Part shown: positions 1 through 5,194 of the stretch, piece after piece
Position numbering within the stretch: the stretch's first letter is position 1
Layout: the number at the start of each line of letters is the position of its first letter
Assembly (NCBI GenBank): GCA_003534175.1
Contig: DPFD01000255.1
Location: 9,698-14,891, forward strand
Direction: 5' to 3'
Source: Chitinophagaceae bacterium
Lineage (GTDB): Bacteria; Bacteroidota; Bacteroidia; Chitinophagales; Chitinophagaceae
DNA: 5,194 nucleotides
Notes under the pieces: generated by a model
The model's database searches: none
The model's input: the letters and a program-made list of their open reading frames with translations, nothing else
Told to the model about the DNA's origin: nothing
Position numbers and translations under genes: made by a program

Positions 1-1992
1 AAAAAATGGTGGTTCTGGGCTGCCATTGTGTTCAGTGCGCTCTTCCACCTTACGGGTGTTACTGCAGTAGGAAATTTCTTGCTGCTCATGGCCATACTTG
101 CCGTGCTCAACCGTTACGTATTCAGAGATATCATTCATGTGTTTCAGAACAGAATTCTCCCGGGGCTGATGCGCCGGTATGAAATGCTGTTGAAATGGGT
201 ATTGAAAGGGAAAAGACCGGTATGGGCATTGGTTTCATTATTTGTGTTGTTCCCGGTGGTGGTGCTACTGCTGATTGCCAGGGGCAACAAGGCCACCTTC
301 TTCCCCAGCGGAGATCCGAACATGATTTATGTGTATCTCAAAATGCCGCCCGGCACGGATGTAAAAGCTACCGACAGCGTGATGCACATCCTTGATCAGC
401 GCGTGTATGATGTGTTGAAAGATGAAATGCCTGATAAAGGAGGAATTGTAGAGAGCGTTATCACCAACGTAGCCAACAGCGCCAACAATCCGCGCGATCA
501 AAACCGCAGTGTACGCCCCAACCTCGGACGTATTCAGATTTCATTCGTAGAGTTTGAAAAGCGAAACGGCAAGGGCACTAAACATTATTTAGATTCTATC
601 CGTGCGCGCATGGTGGGCATCCCCGGTGCCAGTATTGAAGTGGCCCAGGAAGATGCAGGTCCGCCAACCGACCCGCCGGTGAATATTGAAATATCTGGTG
701 ATGAGTTTGATGAAGTAGCGTATGTGGCTACACAATTATCAAACTATCTCGATACCAATCAGGTGTATGGCGTGGAAAATCTTCGCATGGATGTAGATTT
801 ACAAAGCCCTGAAATTACCATTCAGATTGATCGTGAACGCGCGATGATGGAAGGGTTATCCACTGCACAAATAGGAATGGAACTACGTACCGCCATCTTC
901 GGAAAAGAAGTGAGTAAGCTAAAGATAGGGGAAGATGAATATGAAATTCAATTGCGTTCTTCAGAAAATGTTCGCAACAACATCAATGAACTGCTGAATA
1001 CCCGAATCACATTTATGGATATGAACACCATGCGGGTGAAGTCTGTAGCCTTAAGTGATGTGGCCCGCATTGATTACACCAATTCCAGCGGAGCCATCGC
1101 CCGGAAGAATGTGAAGCGTACCATCCAGCTTCAGTCGAACGTACTCGATCCTTCCATGACGGCCAAGGTGAATAGTGAACTGGCGGATAAAATCACCGCT
1201 TTCAGGGCACAGCAACAACTGCCCGATGGAGTACAGATTAAACAAACCGGACAAGGTGAACAAGAGGCTGAAACTTCCAGCTTCCTGTTTTCGGCATTGC
1301 TCATTGCCCTCGGATTGATCTTCCTGATACTCGTGCTACAGTTCAACTCGTTGAGTAAACCCTTCATTGTACTCACCGAAATTTTCTTCTCCATCATCGG
1401 AGTGCTGATTGGCTATGCCATTACCGGTATGACCATCTCTACCATCATGCTGGGAGTAGGTATTATCGGATTGGCAGGTATCGTAATTAATAACGGTATC
1501 CTCCTCATTGAGTTTACCGATGAATTGCGGATGCGTGGTATGAAAACCCGTGAAGCTACCATACAGGCCGGTAAAATCAGGATTATTCCGGTGTTGCTCA
1601 CCGCCATTGCTACCATGCTTGGATTACTGCCGCTGGCCGTAGGATTCAATATCGATTTTGGAAGATTCCTCAATGAATGGAATCCGAATATTTTCTTCGG
1701 TGGAGATAGTGTGGTGTTCTGGGGACCGCTGAGCTGGACCATCATTTTTGGGTTGATCTTCGCGTTTTTCCTTACCCTGATTATGGTTCCGAGTATGTAT
1801 CTCATATCAGAAAGATTGCGCCGCCCGATGGAGAAGTTTTACGGTACAAAATATGTGGCTATCCTCGGCTTTACAGGTCCGCTGTTTTTTATCATGGTCG
1901 GCATCATGTATCTGGGCCGCAAATTGCAGGGCAAAAAAGTATGGAATGGATTAATGAAAGATTCAAAACAAATCACATCCCGCAAGGGTTAA
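1..1992 (+). CDS. Efflux RND transporter permease subunit, C-terminal part (5' end outside window)
   Basis: Inner-membrane, proton-driven pump of the AcrB/HAE1-like RND superfamily; such permeases work with a periplasmic adaptor and a TolC-like outer-membrane channel. The frame is open from base 1 (KKWWFWAAIVF...), so the ATG at 28 is internal and the real start lies upstream. 663 residues are visible, somewhat over half of a usual RND permease. In order: the last segment of the first half (about 40-135); TM7 (about 223-283); a periplasmic porter/docking region (about 290-1270) opening with FFPSGDPNMIYVYLKMPPGT; TM8 (1282-1340), TM9 (1360-1428), TM10 (1435-1515), TM11 (1582-1644), TM12 (1729-1806). 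A further hydrophobic segment (about 1852-1917) and a basic tail follow. TM10 carries AGIVINNGILLIEF. By eye, the relay lysine of AcrB (K940) is Asn here, while equivalents of R971 and T978 are kept in KIRIIPVLLT. Substrate cannot be told. Probably in one operon with the next gene, 10 bases downstream. Confidence 0.93.
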   Translation, partial: KKWWFWAAIVFSALFHLTGVTAVGNFLLLMAILAVLNRYVFRDIIHVFQNRILPGLMRRYEMLLKWVLKGKRPVWALVSLFVLFPVVVLLLIARGNKATFFPSGDPNMIYVYLKMPPGTDVKATDSVMHILDQRVYDVLKDEMPDKGGIVESVITNVANSANNPRDQNRSVRPNLGRIQISFVEFEKRNGKGTKHYLDSIRARMVGIPGASIEVAQEDAGPPTDPPVNIEISGDEFDEVAYVATQLSNYLDTNQVYGVENLRMDVDLQSPEITIQIDRERAMMEGLSTAQIGMELRTAIFGKEVSKLKIGEDEYEIQLRSSENVRNNINELLNTRITFMDMNTMRVKSVALSDVARIDYTNSSGAIARKNVKRTIQLQSNVLDPSMTAKVNSELADKITAFRAQQQLPDGVQIKQTGQGEQEAETSSFLFSALLIALGLIFLILVLQFNSLSKPFIVLTEIFFSIIGVLIGYAITGMTISTIMLGVGIIGLAGIVINNGILLIEFTDELRMRGMKTREATIQAGKIRIIPVLLTAIATMLGLLPLAVGFNIDFGRFLNEWNPNIFFGGDSVVFWGPLSWTIIFGLIFAFFLTLIMVPSMYLISERLRRPMEKFYGTKYVAILGFTGPLFFIMVGIMYLGRKLQGKKVWNGLMKDSKQITSRKG

Positions 1993-2002
1993 AATTTATA
2001 AC

Positions 2003-2791
2003 ATGAAAACAAACCACGAAATTGAATACAGGCTGTATGGAGAAGAAATGCAGTTTGTAGAAATCATCCTCGACCCCAACGAAACGGCCATTGCTGAAAG
2101 TGGAAGTTTTATGATGATGGATCACGGGGTGGAAATGGAAACCATTTTTGGAGACGGCAGTAAGAGCCAGACGGGAATCCTGGGTAAGCTGATGAGCGCC
2201 GGAAAGCGACTGATTACCGGCGAGAGTTTATTCATGACAGCCTTCACCAATTCCGCTCATGAAAAGCGCAGTGTAAGTTTTGCCGCACCGTATTCCGGTA
2301 AAATTATTCCGATTGATTTGCATCTGCATCAGGGAAAAGTGATCGCTCAGAAAGATGCATTCCTCGCAGCAGCCAAAGGAGTTACCGTAGGCATTGAACT
2401 GCAACGCCGCCTGGGTACCGGAATTTTTGGTGGAGAAGGATTTATCATGCAAAAGCTCGAAGGCGACGGACTCTGCTTTGTGCATGCCGGTGGGTATGTT
2501 GTTGAAAGAGAGTTGAAACCCGGAGAGTCTTTAAAAGTAGATACCGGTTGCGTGGTAGCCTACACATCTACGGTTGATTTTGATATTGAAATGATCCGCG
2601 GTGTTAAAAGCTGGATATTTGGTGGGGAAGGACTATTCTTCGCACACCTCAAAGGCCCCGGCAAGGTTTGGATACAATCCCTGCCTATCAGCAGGCTCGC
2701 CGGAAGAATATTACAGTATGGAACGTTCAAACGCAAAGAAGAAGGTTCAGTACTGGGCGGACTCGGCAATTTGCTTGACGGCCGCGAATAA
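2003..2791 (+). CDS. AIM24 / TIGR00266 family protein
   Basis: A 262-residue protein of the AIM24 family (TIGR00266, formerly DUF124), at the usual full length. Family features seen: ESGSFMMMD at 32-40, GESLFMTAFTN at 73-83, PYSGKIIPIDL at 96-106, QKDAFLAA at 116-123, and two related glycine-rich blocks, GTGIFGGEGFIMQKLEGDG (138-156) and SWIFGGEGLFFAHLKGPG (203-220) followed by KVWIQSLP. These repeats fit the family's beta-strand-rich fold. There is no signal peptide or membrane segment, so it is probably cytoplasmic. The biochemical role of bacterial members is not established; the yeast namesake is a mitochondrial inner-membrane protein linked to cristae organisation. The ATG at 2003 gives the family N-terminus (IEYRLYGEEMQFVEIIL). 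It lies 10 bases after the permease stop with no strong Shine-Dalgarno; an AAGGG at 1984-1988 is rather far. The short gap suggests co-transcription with the permease, and a terminator follows 25 bases after the stop. Confidence 0.92.
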   Translation: MKTNHEIEYRLYGEEMQFVEIILDPNETAIAESGSFMMMDHGVEMETIFGDGSKSQTGILGKLMSAGKRLITGESLFMTAFTNSAHEKRSVSFAAPYSGKIIPIDLHLHQGKVIAQKDAFLAAAKGVTVGIELQRRLGTGIFGGEGFIMQKLEGDGLCFVHAGGYVVERELKPGESLKVDTGCVVAYTSTVDFDIEMIRGVKSWIFGGEGLFFAHLKGPGKVWIQSLPISRLAGRILQYGTFKRKEEGSVLGGLGNLLDGRE

Positions 2792-2815
2792 TACGAAACC
2801 CACAATGGAAAAACC

Positions 2816-2846
2816 AAGGCGTAACAGGTTACTGTTGCGCTTTTTT
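2816..2846 (+). terminator. Intrinsic terminator of the permease-AIM24 unit
   Basis: A 9-bp stem, GCGTAACAG (2819-2827) with CTGTTGCGC (2832-2840), containing one G-T wobble (2822/2837) and a GTTA tetraloop, is followed directly by six T (2841-2846). The stem can extend by a wobble and two A-T pairs using 2816-2818 and the T tract. It lies just after the AIM24 stop and is oriented to end plus-strand transcripts. Confidence 0.88.
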
Positions 2847-2911
2847 AGTGTATTGGTTATCGTGAGCAGGTGATCATTGTATCGGGTTGATACTTACTTT
2901 CTCTTACAGGG

Positions 2912-2940
2912 AAAAAAAACCGCACCCTGAGGGTACGGTT
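2912..2940 (-). terminator. Intrinsic terminator of the Bax inhibitor-1-like gene
   Basis: Read on the minus strand, AACCGTACCCT pairs with AGGGTGCGGTT (2930-2940 with 2918-2928), an 11-bp stem with one T-G wobble around a single unpaired base as written; in RNA the top pairs would open to make a normal loop. The stem runs into a tract of eight T (complement of A at 2912-2919). It begins about 21 bases after the stop codon of the minus-strand gene. On the plus strand the wobble becomes a C-A mismatch and only ATTATG follows, so it should act mainly on the minus strand. Confidence 0.88.
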
Positions 2941-2961
2941 ATTATGTACAATACATTTTGC

Positions 2962-3726
2962 TTAATCTCTGCTGTATACTTTCGATAATAAGCGCAAAAT
3001 TTCAATATACAGCCACACAATGGTTACGAGCAATCCGAAAGCGCCAAACCATTCCATGTATTTTGGGGCACCCATCGCTGCACCTTTTTCAATCATGTCG
3101 AAATCGAGCAACAAATTCAACGCCGCAATGGTTACCACAACCAGTGAGAAGATAATGCCCATCGTGCTTCCTTCATGCAGGAACGGCATAGACTCCATGC
3201 CAAACATACGCATCACCCATACCAGCAGGTAAAAAATCATTACACCTACCGTAGCAGCGATAATAACAGATCGCAACTTTTCCGTAACCTTAATGATGCG
3301 GAAAGTGTATAAAAAATACATACCTACCGAAACGCCCAGTGTTAAACCCACGGCATTCATGATGATGTTGGGTGCGGTTTCTGCAAAGGCAAAATCGAAT
3401 ATAGAAGATATAGAGCCAATGAATAAACCCTGAGCCAGTGCGTACAATGGAGCCAAAAACGGCGCCCATTCTTTTTTAAAGGCAATCACCAGCGCAATCA
3501 CCAATCCACCAATGATACCGCCCCACATCAACGGCATTACATCTCCTCCGTAAGAATGCACTCTCCAGGAATGAATAGAGGTACCTAACACCATCAGAAA
3601 CAAAAAGCCAAACTTCTGAATGGTTCCTTTAACGGTCATGCCATCCGCAGGGATTACACCATCCAGTACCGTGCTCTGGAATTTCTTTTCACTTAATGCC
3701 GGGTTGCTTGATTTGAATAATGCCAT
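2962..3726 (-). CDS. Bax inhibitor-1/YccA family multi-spanning membrane protein
   Basis: A 254-residue integral membrane protein of the bacterial Bax inhibitor-1-like branch. The N-terminus has the branch signature SSNPALSEKKF (6-16). About seven hydrophobic segments follow: roughly 36-52, 64-83, 89-110, 120-140, 152-173, 187-207 and 225-246. The C-terminal family block is clear: LNLLLDFDMIEKGAAMGAPK (203-222), then YMEWFGAFGLLVTIVWLYIE (223-242) and ILRLLSKV. Length and start are typical; the ATG at 3724-3726 sits right before the conserved N-terminus. Some bacterial relatives of the wider superfamily (for example YetJ) are pH-sensitive calcium leak channels, but that activity has not been generally shown for this branch and is only a possibility here. 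The gene converges on the AIM24 gene, has its own terminator, and lies 118 bases downstream of the lipoprotein gene on the same strand. Its GC content matches the left-hand genes, so it appears to be core genome. Confidence 0.93.
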   Translation of the reverse strand: MALFKSSNPALSEKKFQSTVLDGVIPADGMTVKGTIQKFGFLFLMVLGTSIHSWRVHSYGGDVMPLMWGGIIGGLVIALVIAFKKEWAPFLAPLYALAQGLFIGSISSIFDFAFAETAPNIIMNAVGLTLGVSVGMYFLYTFRIIKVTEKLRSVIIAATVGVMIFYLLVWVMRMFGMESMPFLHEGSTMGIIFSLVVVTIAALNLLLDFDMIEKGAAMGAPKYMEWFGAFGLLVTIVWLYIEILRLLSKVYSRD

Positions 3727-3745
3727 AATGTAAATGTTAAGCGTA

Positions 3746-3777
3746 TAAAAATAGGGTATTTTATTGTATTGCTGAAA
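3746..3777 (-). promoter_or_regulatory. Possible Bacteroidota-type promoter of the Bax inhibitor-1-like gene
   Basis: On the minus strand, TATTTTTA (3753 down to 3746) resembles the Bacteroidota -7 element TAnnTTTG with one mismatch. TTTC (3777 down to 3774) lies 20 bases upstream, where a -33 TTTG-like element would be expected. This would give a leader of about 15 bases before the ATG at 3726. The match is weak and the region is AT-rich, so chance is possible. Confidence 0.25.
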
Positions 3778-3844
3778 CAGGAAAACGTAAAACTCAACAT
3801 GAGGATAATCTTAAAAATTCATAAACAGTTGTTGTGTGCCGTAT

Positions 3845-4555
3845 TTATTCAAATCGTTGCCCACAGCATTCATACTTATAGTTTTTATCTTCTGCACTCC
3901 ATTTTTGTCCATTTACCAGTTTAAATGTCTTGGCATCTGCTCCTTCCACAGTATCGCCATTATAGAAAACAACTTTGTCGTCTATAATATAGTCAATGAA
4001 ATCATCAGTGGTGTCTAAAGTATACAATATTTGGTGTCTATTATAGTTCAAACCTTCTATTGCTTTACCTCGATAGAATATATTTTTATTGTCCATTCCA
4101 TACAAATAGTCTGATAATGGTTTAAATGTGTTTGGGTCAGCTCCAACAACCAGTAATCTAAAATCACCCCCTGAACTCGCATTTGAATAATACACATTGT
4201 TTTGGTCCTTTGAGTACATTGTTCCTCCGCCAAAATCCGTATATGTACTGAGGTCAATAACTTCGGATAATGATTTTTCAATTACAGTATCAGCCGAACT
4301 AATATATACCAGGCTGTCAAAGTAGATTTGAGAGTTAACCATTTCGCCTTCGCCTGCAACAGCATATGCCTTTTGCTCAAAAAGTTTTCCGTAATTGTCT
4401 TTGTAGAACTTTCCTTTTATATGCTCATACTTCAAGCTATCCTTTTCCTGAAGTGTTAGTGCTTTCTCATTTCGGATGGTTCTATGCTCTTTACAACTAG
4501 TAAGTGTAAAAAGTAGGATAGCAAAAACGATTATTGTTGAGGTAATGTCTTTCAT
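3845..4555 (-). CDS. DKNYY-repeat family lipoprotein
   Basis: A 236-residue predicted exported lipoprotein. Residues 1-20 are a hydrophobic signal peptide ending in a lipobox, LTSC, with the acylated Cys at 21 followed by KEH. The mature part carries repeats of the DKNYY type (Pfam DKNYY family): YSKDQNNVYY (114-123) with GADPNTFKPL (138-147); YGMDNKNIFYRGKAIEG (152-168); DDKVVFYNGDTVEG (192-205) with ADAKTFKLV (206-214); and a final SAEDKNYKYECCGQRF (220-235). YKDNYGKLFEQ (51-61) may be a degenerate first unit. The function of these repeats is unknown. The ATG at 4553-4555 gives a proper signal peptide; only A-rich sequence precedes it, without a clear Shine-Dalgarno. No terminator was found after the stop, so read-through into the gene at 2962-3726 is possible. 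A sampled line of the gene is about 30% GC, against 53% in a line of the neighbouring gene, suggesting acquisition by transfer. Confidence 0.85.
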   Translation of the reverse strand: MKDITSTIIVFAILLFTLTSCKEHRTIRNEKALTLQEKDSLKYEHIKGKFYKDNYGKLFEQKAYAVAGEGEMVNSQIYFDSLVYISSADTVIEKSLSEVIDLSTYTDFGGGTMYSKDQNNVYYSNASSGGDFRLLVVGADPNTFKPLSDYLYGMDNKNIFYRGKAIEGLNYNRHQILYTLDTTDDFIDYIIDDKVVFYNGDTVEGADAKTFKLVNGQKWSAEDKNYKYECCGQRFE

Positions 4556-4585
4556 TAATTCTTTTGTGTCTCTTTAGGGTTTTGC

Positions 4586-4633
4586 AGCTGATAGAATGGT
4601 GCACAACGTCATTAGATAGCTGATGGAGTGGAG
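4586..4633. repeat. Imperfect 16-bp direct repeat flanking a core-like motif
   Basis: AGCTGATAGAATGGTG (4586-4601) and AGCTGATGGAGTGGAG (4618-4633) match at 13 of 16 positions, 32 bases apart. The motif GCACAACGT (4601-4609) lies between them. The meaning is unknown; it may be part of a recombination-site-like structure or a chance duplication. Confidence 0.45.
4601..4609 (-). repeat. Left copy of GCAYAACGT motif, cassette-core-like
   Basis: Plus strand GCACAACGT; minus strand ACGTTGTGC. It matches the copy at 5184-5192 at 8 of 9 positions in the same orientation. On the minus strand it ends the non-coding tail of the PIN gene and lies about 45 bases before the lipoprotein start. The GTTGTGC heptamer resembles, without strictly matching, the integron attC core GTTRRRY. 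Confidence 0.35.
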
Positions 4634-4774
4634 TTAGAACGGCAAAATATCTAATAAATTGGTCATATTTTTCGCGGAGCGTACAGCCAAGTTAAAGAAT
4701 TTCTCTTAGGATTGAGAACTTCAACATAAAATGCCAACCCATTTGTTTGCAAAGTAATTTCTTGTGCGTTCGTG

Positions 4775-5187
4775 CTATTTGTCTTGCAGGAAGTCCGAAA
4801 TTGTTATGATTTTTGTTCTTCTAAATTTGGAAATGCCCAGTAGATCTTTGTCGCCGTTAACAAAAAATCTGCTTTTCCATCAACTGATAATGAAAGTAAA
4901 AAATTGTCTTTTGGATCTCTACAAACTTCAACTTTAGTATAAACTTTTACAAAGGATGCATATTCATCTATAGTTTCTAGAAACTCTTCAATGTCAGAAG
5001 TAGAAAAGAATCTTCGGAGTTTCGGTCGACTTGCAACCTCTAAAAATTCGTCAAGTAGTTCTTGGCTGAAAACCAATATTCCCTTTCTGGAAAAAATAAT
5101 CTCATCAAGTTTGGTAAAGTCCTTAGTTATTAAAAAGCTAATCCAAAGATTAGTGTCAATGATTATACGGCTAACTCTATTTCGCAT
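4775..5187 (-). pseudogene. PIN-domain toxin (COG1569/TIGR00305 type), frameshifted near the C-terminus
   Basis: A putative toxin-antitoxin system toxin of the PIN family, a metal-dependent RNase fold. The N-terminal part is well kept: RIIIDTNLWISFL (7-19, catalytic D11), SQELLDEFLEV (41-51, E47), RPKLRRFF (54-61), CRDPKDNFLLSLSVDGKADF (89-108, D91/D94) and LLT to 111. After T111 the frame as read gives ATKIYWAFPN... and stops at 4804, which does not look like the family. Omitting one frame step at about 4855-4856 restores GDKDLLGISKF, then TKIITISDFLQDK and a TAG at 4775-4777: the expected family ending, for 137 residues in total. So one base is missing, by mutation or by a sequencing or assembly error. 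The frameshift removes the GDKD acidic motif that helps form the PIN active site, so the shortened product is probably inactive. The start at 5187 leaves seven upstream bases in the window. A partner antitoxin would lie upstream, beyond the edge. Confidence 0.85.
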
Positions 5188-5192
5188 AACGT
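5184..5192 (-). repeat. Right copy of GCAYAACGT motif at the PIN start codon
   Basis: Plus strand GCATAACGT; minus strand ACGTTATGC, where the ATG is the PIN start codon. It is a same-orientation partner of 4601-4609 with one difference. The two bound a unit of about 583 bases holding a single gene and its tail. It could equally be the 3' end of an overlapping upstream gene. Confidence 0.35.
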
Positions 5193-5194
5193 TT

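Larger units (their letters stand above)
4556..4774. other. AT-rich non-coding spacer between PIN and lipoprotein genes
   Basis: About 220 bases with no convincing coding frame, tRNA or strong terminator on either strand. Read on the minus strand it begins right after the restored PIN stop with AGCACGAACGCACAAG and ends towards ACGTTGTGC (4609-4601). The two ends are loosely complementary (GCAC-AAC-like against GTTGTGC). This is the layout expected of a long, degenerate attC-like cassette tail, but at roughly 170-175 bases it exceeds the usual attC length and no clear inner boxes were found. It must also hold the lipoprotein gene promoter, which I could not place. Confidence 0.3.

Noticed and set aside
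28..30. ATG at 28 as the start of the permease
   Set aside because: The frame is open to base 1 with hydrophobic, tryptophan-rich permease-like sequence, and the visible part lacks the N-terminal half of an RND protein, so the gene is truncated by the window edge.
1413..1805. A 130-codon open frame on the minus strand inside the permease gene
   Set aside because: It lies opposite strongly conserved RND transmembrane coding sequence, and its translation shows no family features; it is an antisense shadow.
2879..2893. Small hairpin GTATC-GGGTT-GATAC between the two terminators
   Set aside because: A five-bp stem with no T tract or other signal; likely chance in an intergenic stretch already explained by the two terminators.
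3727..3844. Possible second cassette-like boundary downstream of the lipoprotein gene (GGCACACAAC just after the stop, ACGTTTTCC about 50 bases on)
   Set aside because: The motifs do not match the GCAYAACGT copies well and no complementary boxes could be aligned; it is too weak to call.
4057..4281. A 74-codon frame on the minus strand inside the lipoprotein gene
   Set aside because: It overlaps the clear DKNYY-repeat coding sequence in another frame and shows no recognisable domain or start context.
4701..4718. Hairpin TTCTC-8-GAGAA in the spacer
   Set aside because: It has only five mostly A-T pairs, a long loop and no continuous T tract on either side, so it is not a credible terminator.
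4794..4808. TCATAACAATTTCGG on the minus strand, which resembles the start of a classical attC site next to the apparent PIN stop
   Set aside because: Once the frameshift is recognised, these bases are codons of the original PIN C-terminus (...IITISDF), so they were not a recombination site; any attC-like tail must begin after 4775.

Overview
The window looks like a chromosomal segment of a Bacteroidota bacterium, plausibly near Chitinophagales or Sphingobacteriales. This rests on protein style: a clade-type RND permease with a long tail after TM12, an AIM24/TIGR00266 protein, an SNPAL-type Bax inhibitor-1/YccA protein and a DKNYY-repeat lipoprotein. A-rich leaders without clear Shine-Dalgarno sequences also fit. 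No rRNA, tRNA, CRISPR array, transposase or integrase is visible.

Layout. Bases 1-1992 (+) are the 3' part of an RND efflux permease gene that begins upstream of the window. Ten bases later, 2003-2791 (+) encodes an AIM24-family protein, probably co-transcribed. A clear intrinsic terminator (2816-2846, +) ends that unit. It faces a second clear terminator (2912-2940, -) belonging to the convergent Bax inhibitor-1/YccA-like membrane protein gene (2962-3726, -). These three genes have about 48-53% GC in sampled lines and look like ordinary core genome.

From roughly 3770 to the end the sequence becomes AT-rich (about 30% GC in sampled lines) and looks accessory. It holds a DKNYY-repeat lipoprotein gene (3845-4555, -), a non-coding stretch of about 220 bases, and a PIN-domain toxin gene (4775-5187, -). 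The PIN gene carries a one-base frameshift near its 3' end: the expected C-terminus, starting GDKDLL and ending in a TAG at 4775-4777, is intact in the neighbouring frame. The intact-looking 127-codon frame ending at 4804 is therefore the frameshifted remnant of a gene for about 137 residues.

The PIN gene and its non-coding tail lie between two same-orientation copies of GCAYAACGT (4601-4609 and 5184-5192). On the minus strand these read as CGTTRTGC, reminiscent of the core site of integron gene cassettes. This is the most speculative and most interesting point of the window. A competing explanation for the right-hand copy is that it lies in the end of an antitoxin gene overlapping the PIN start.
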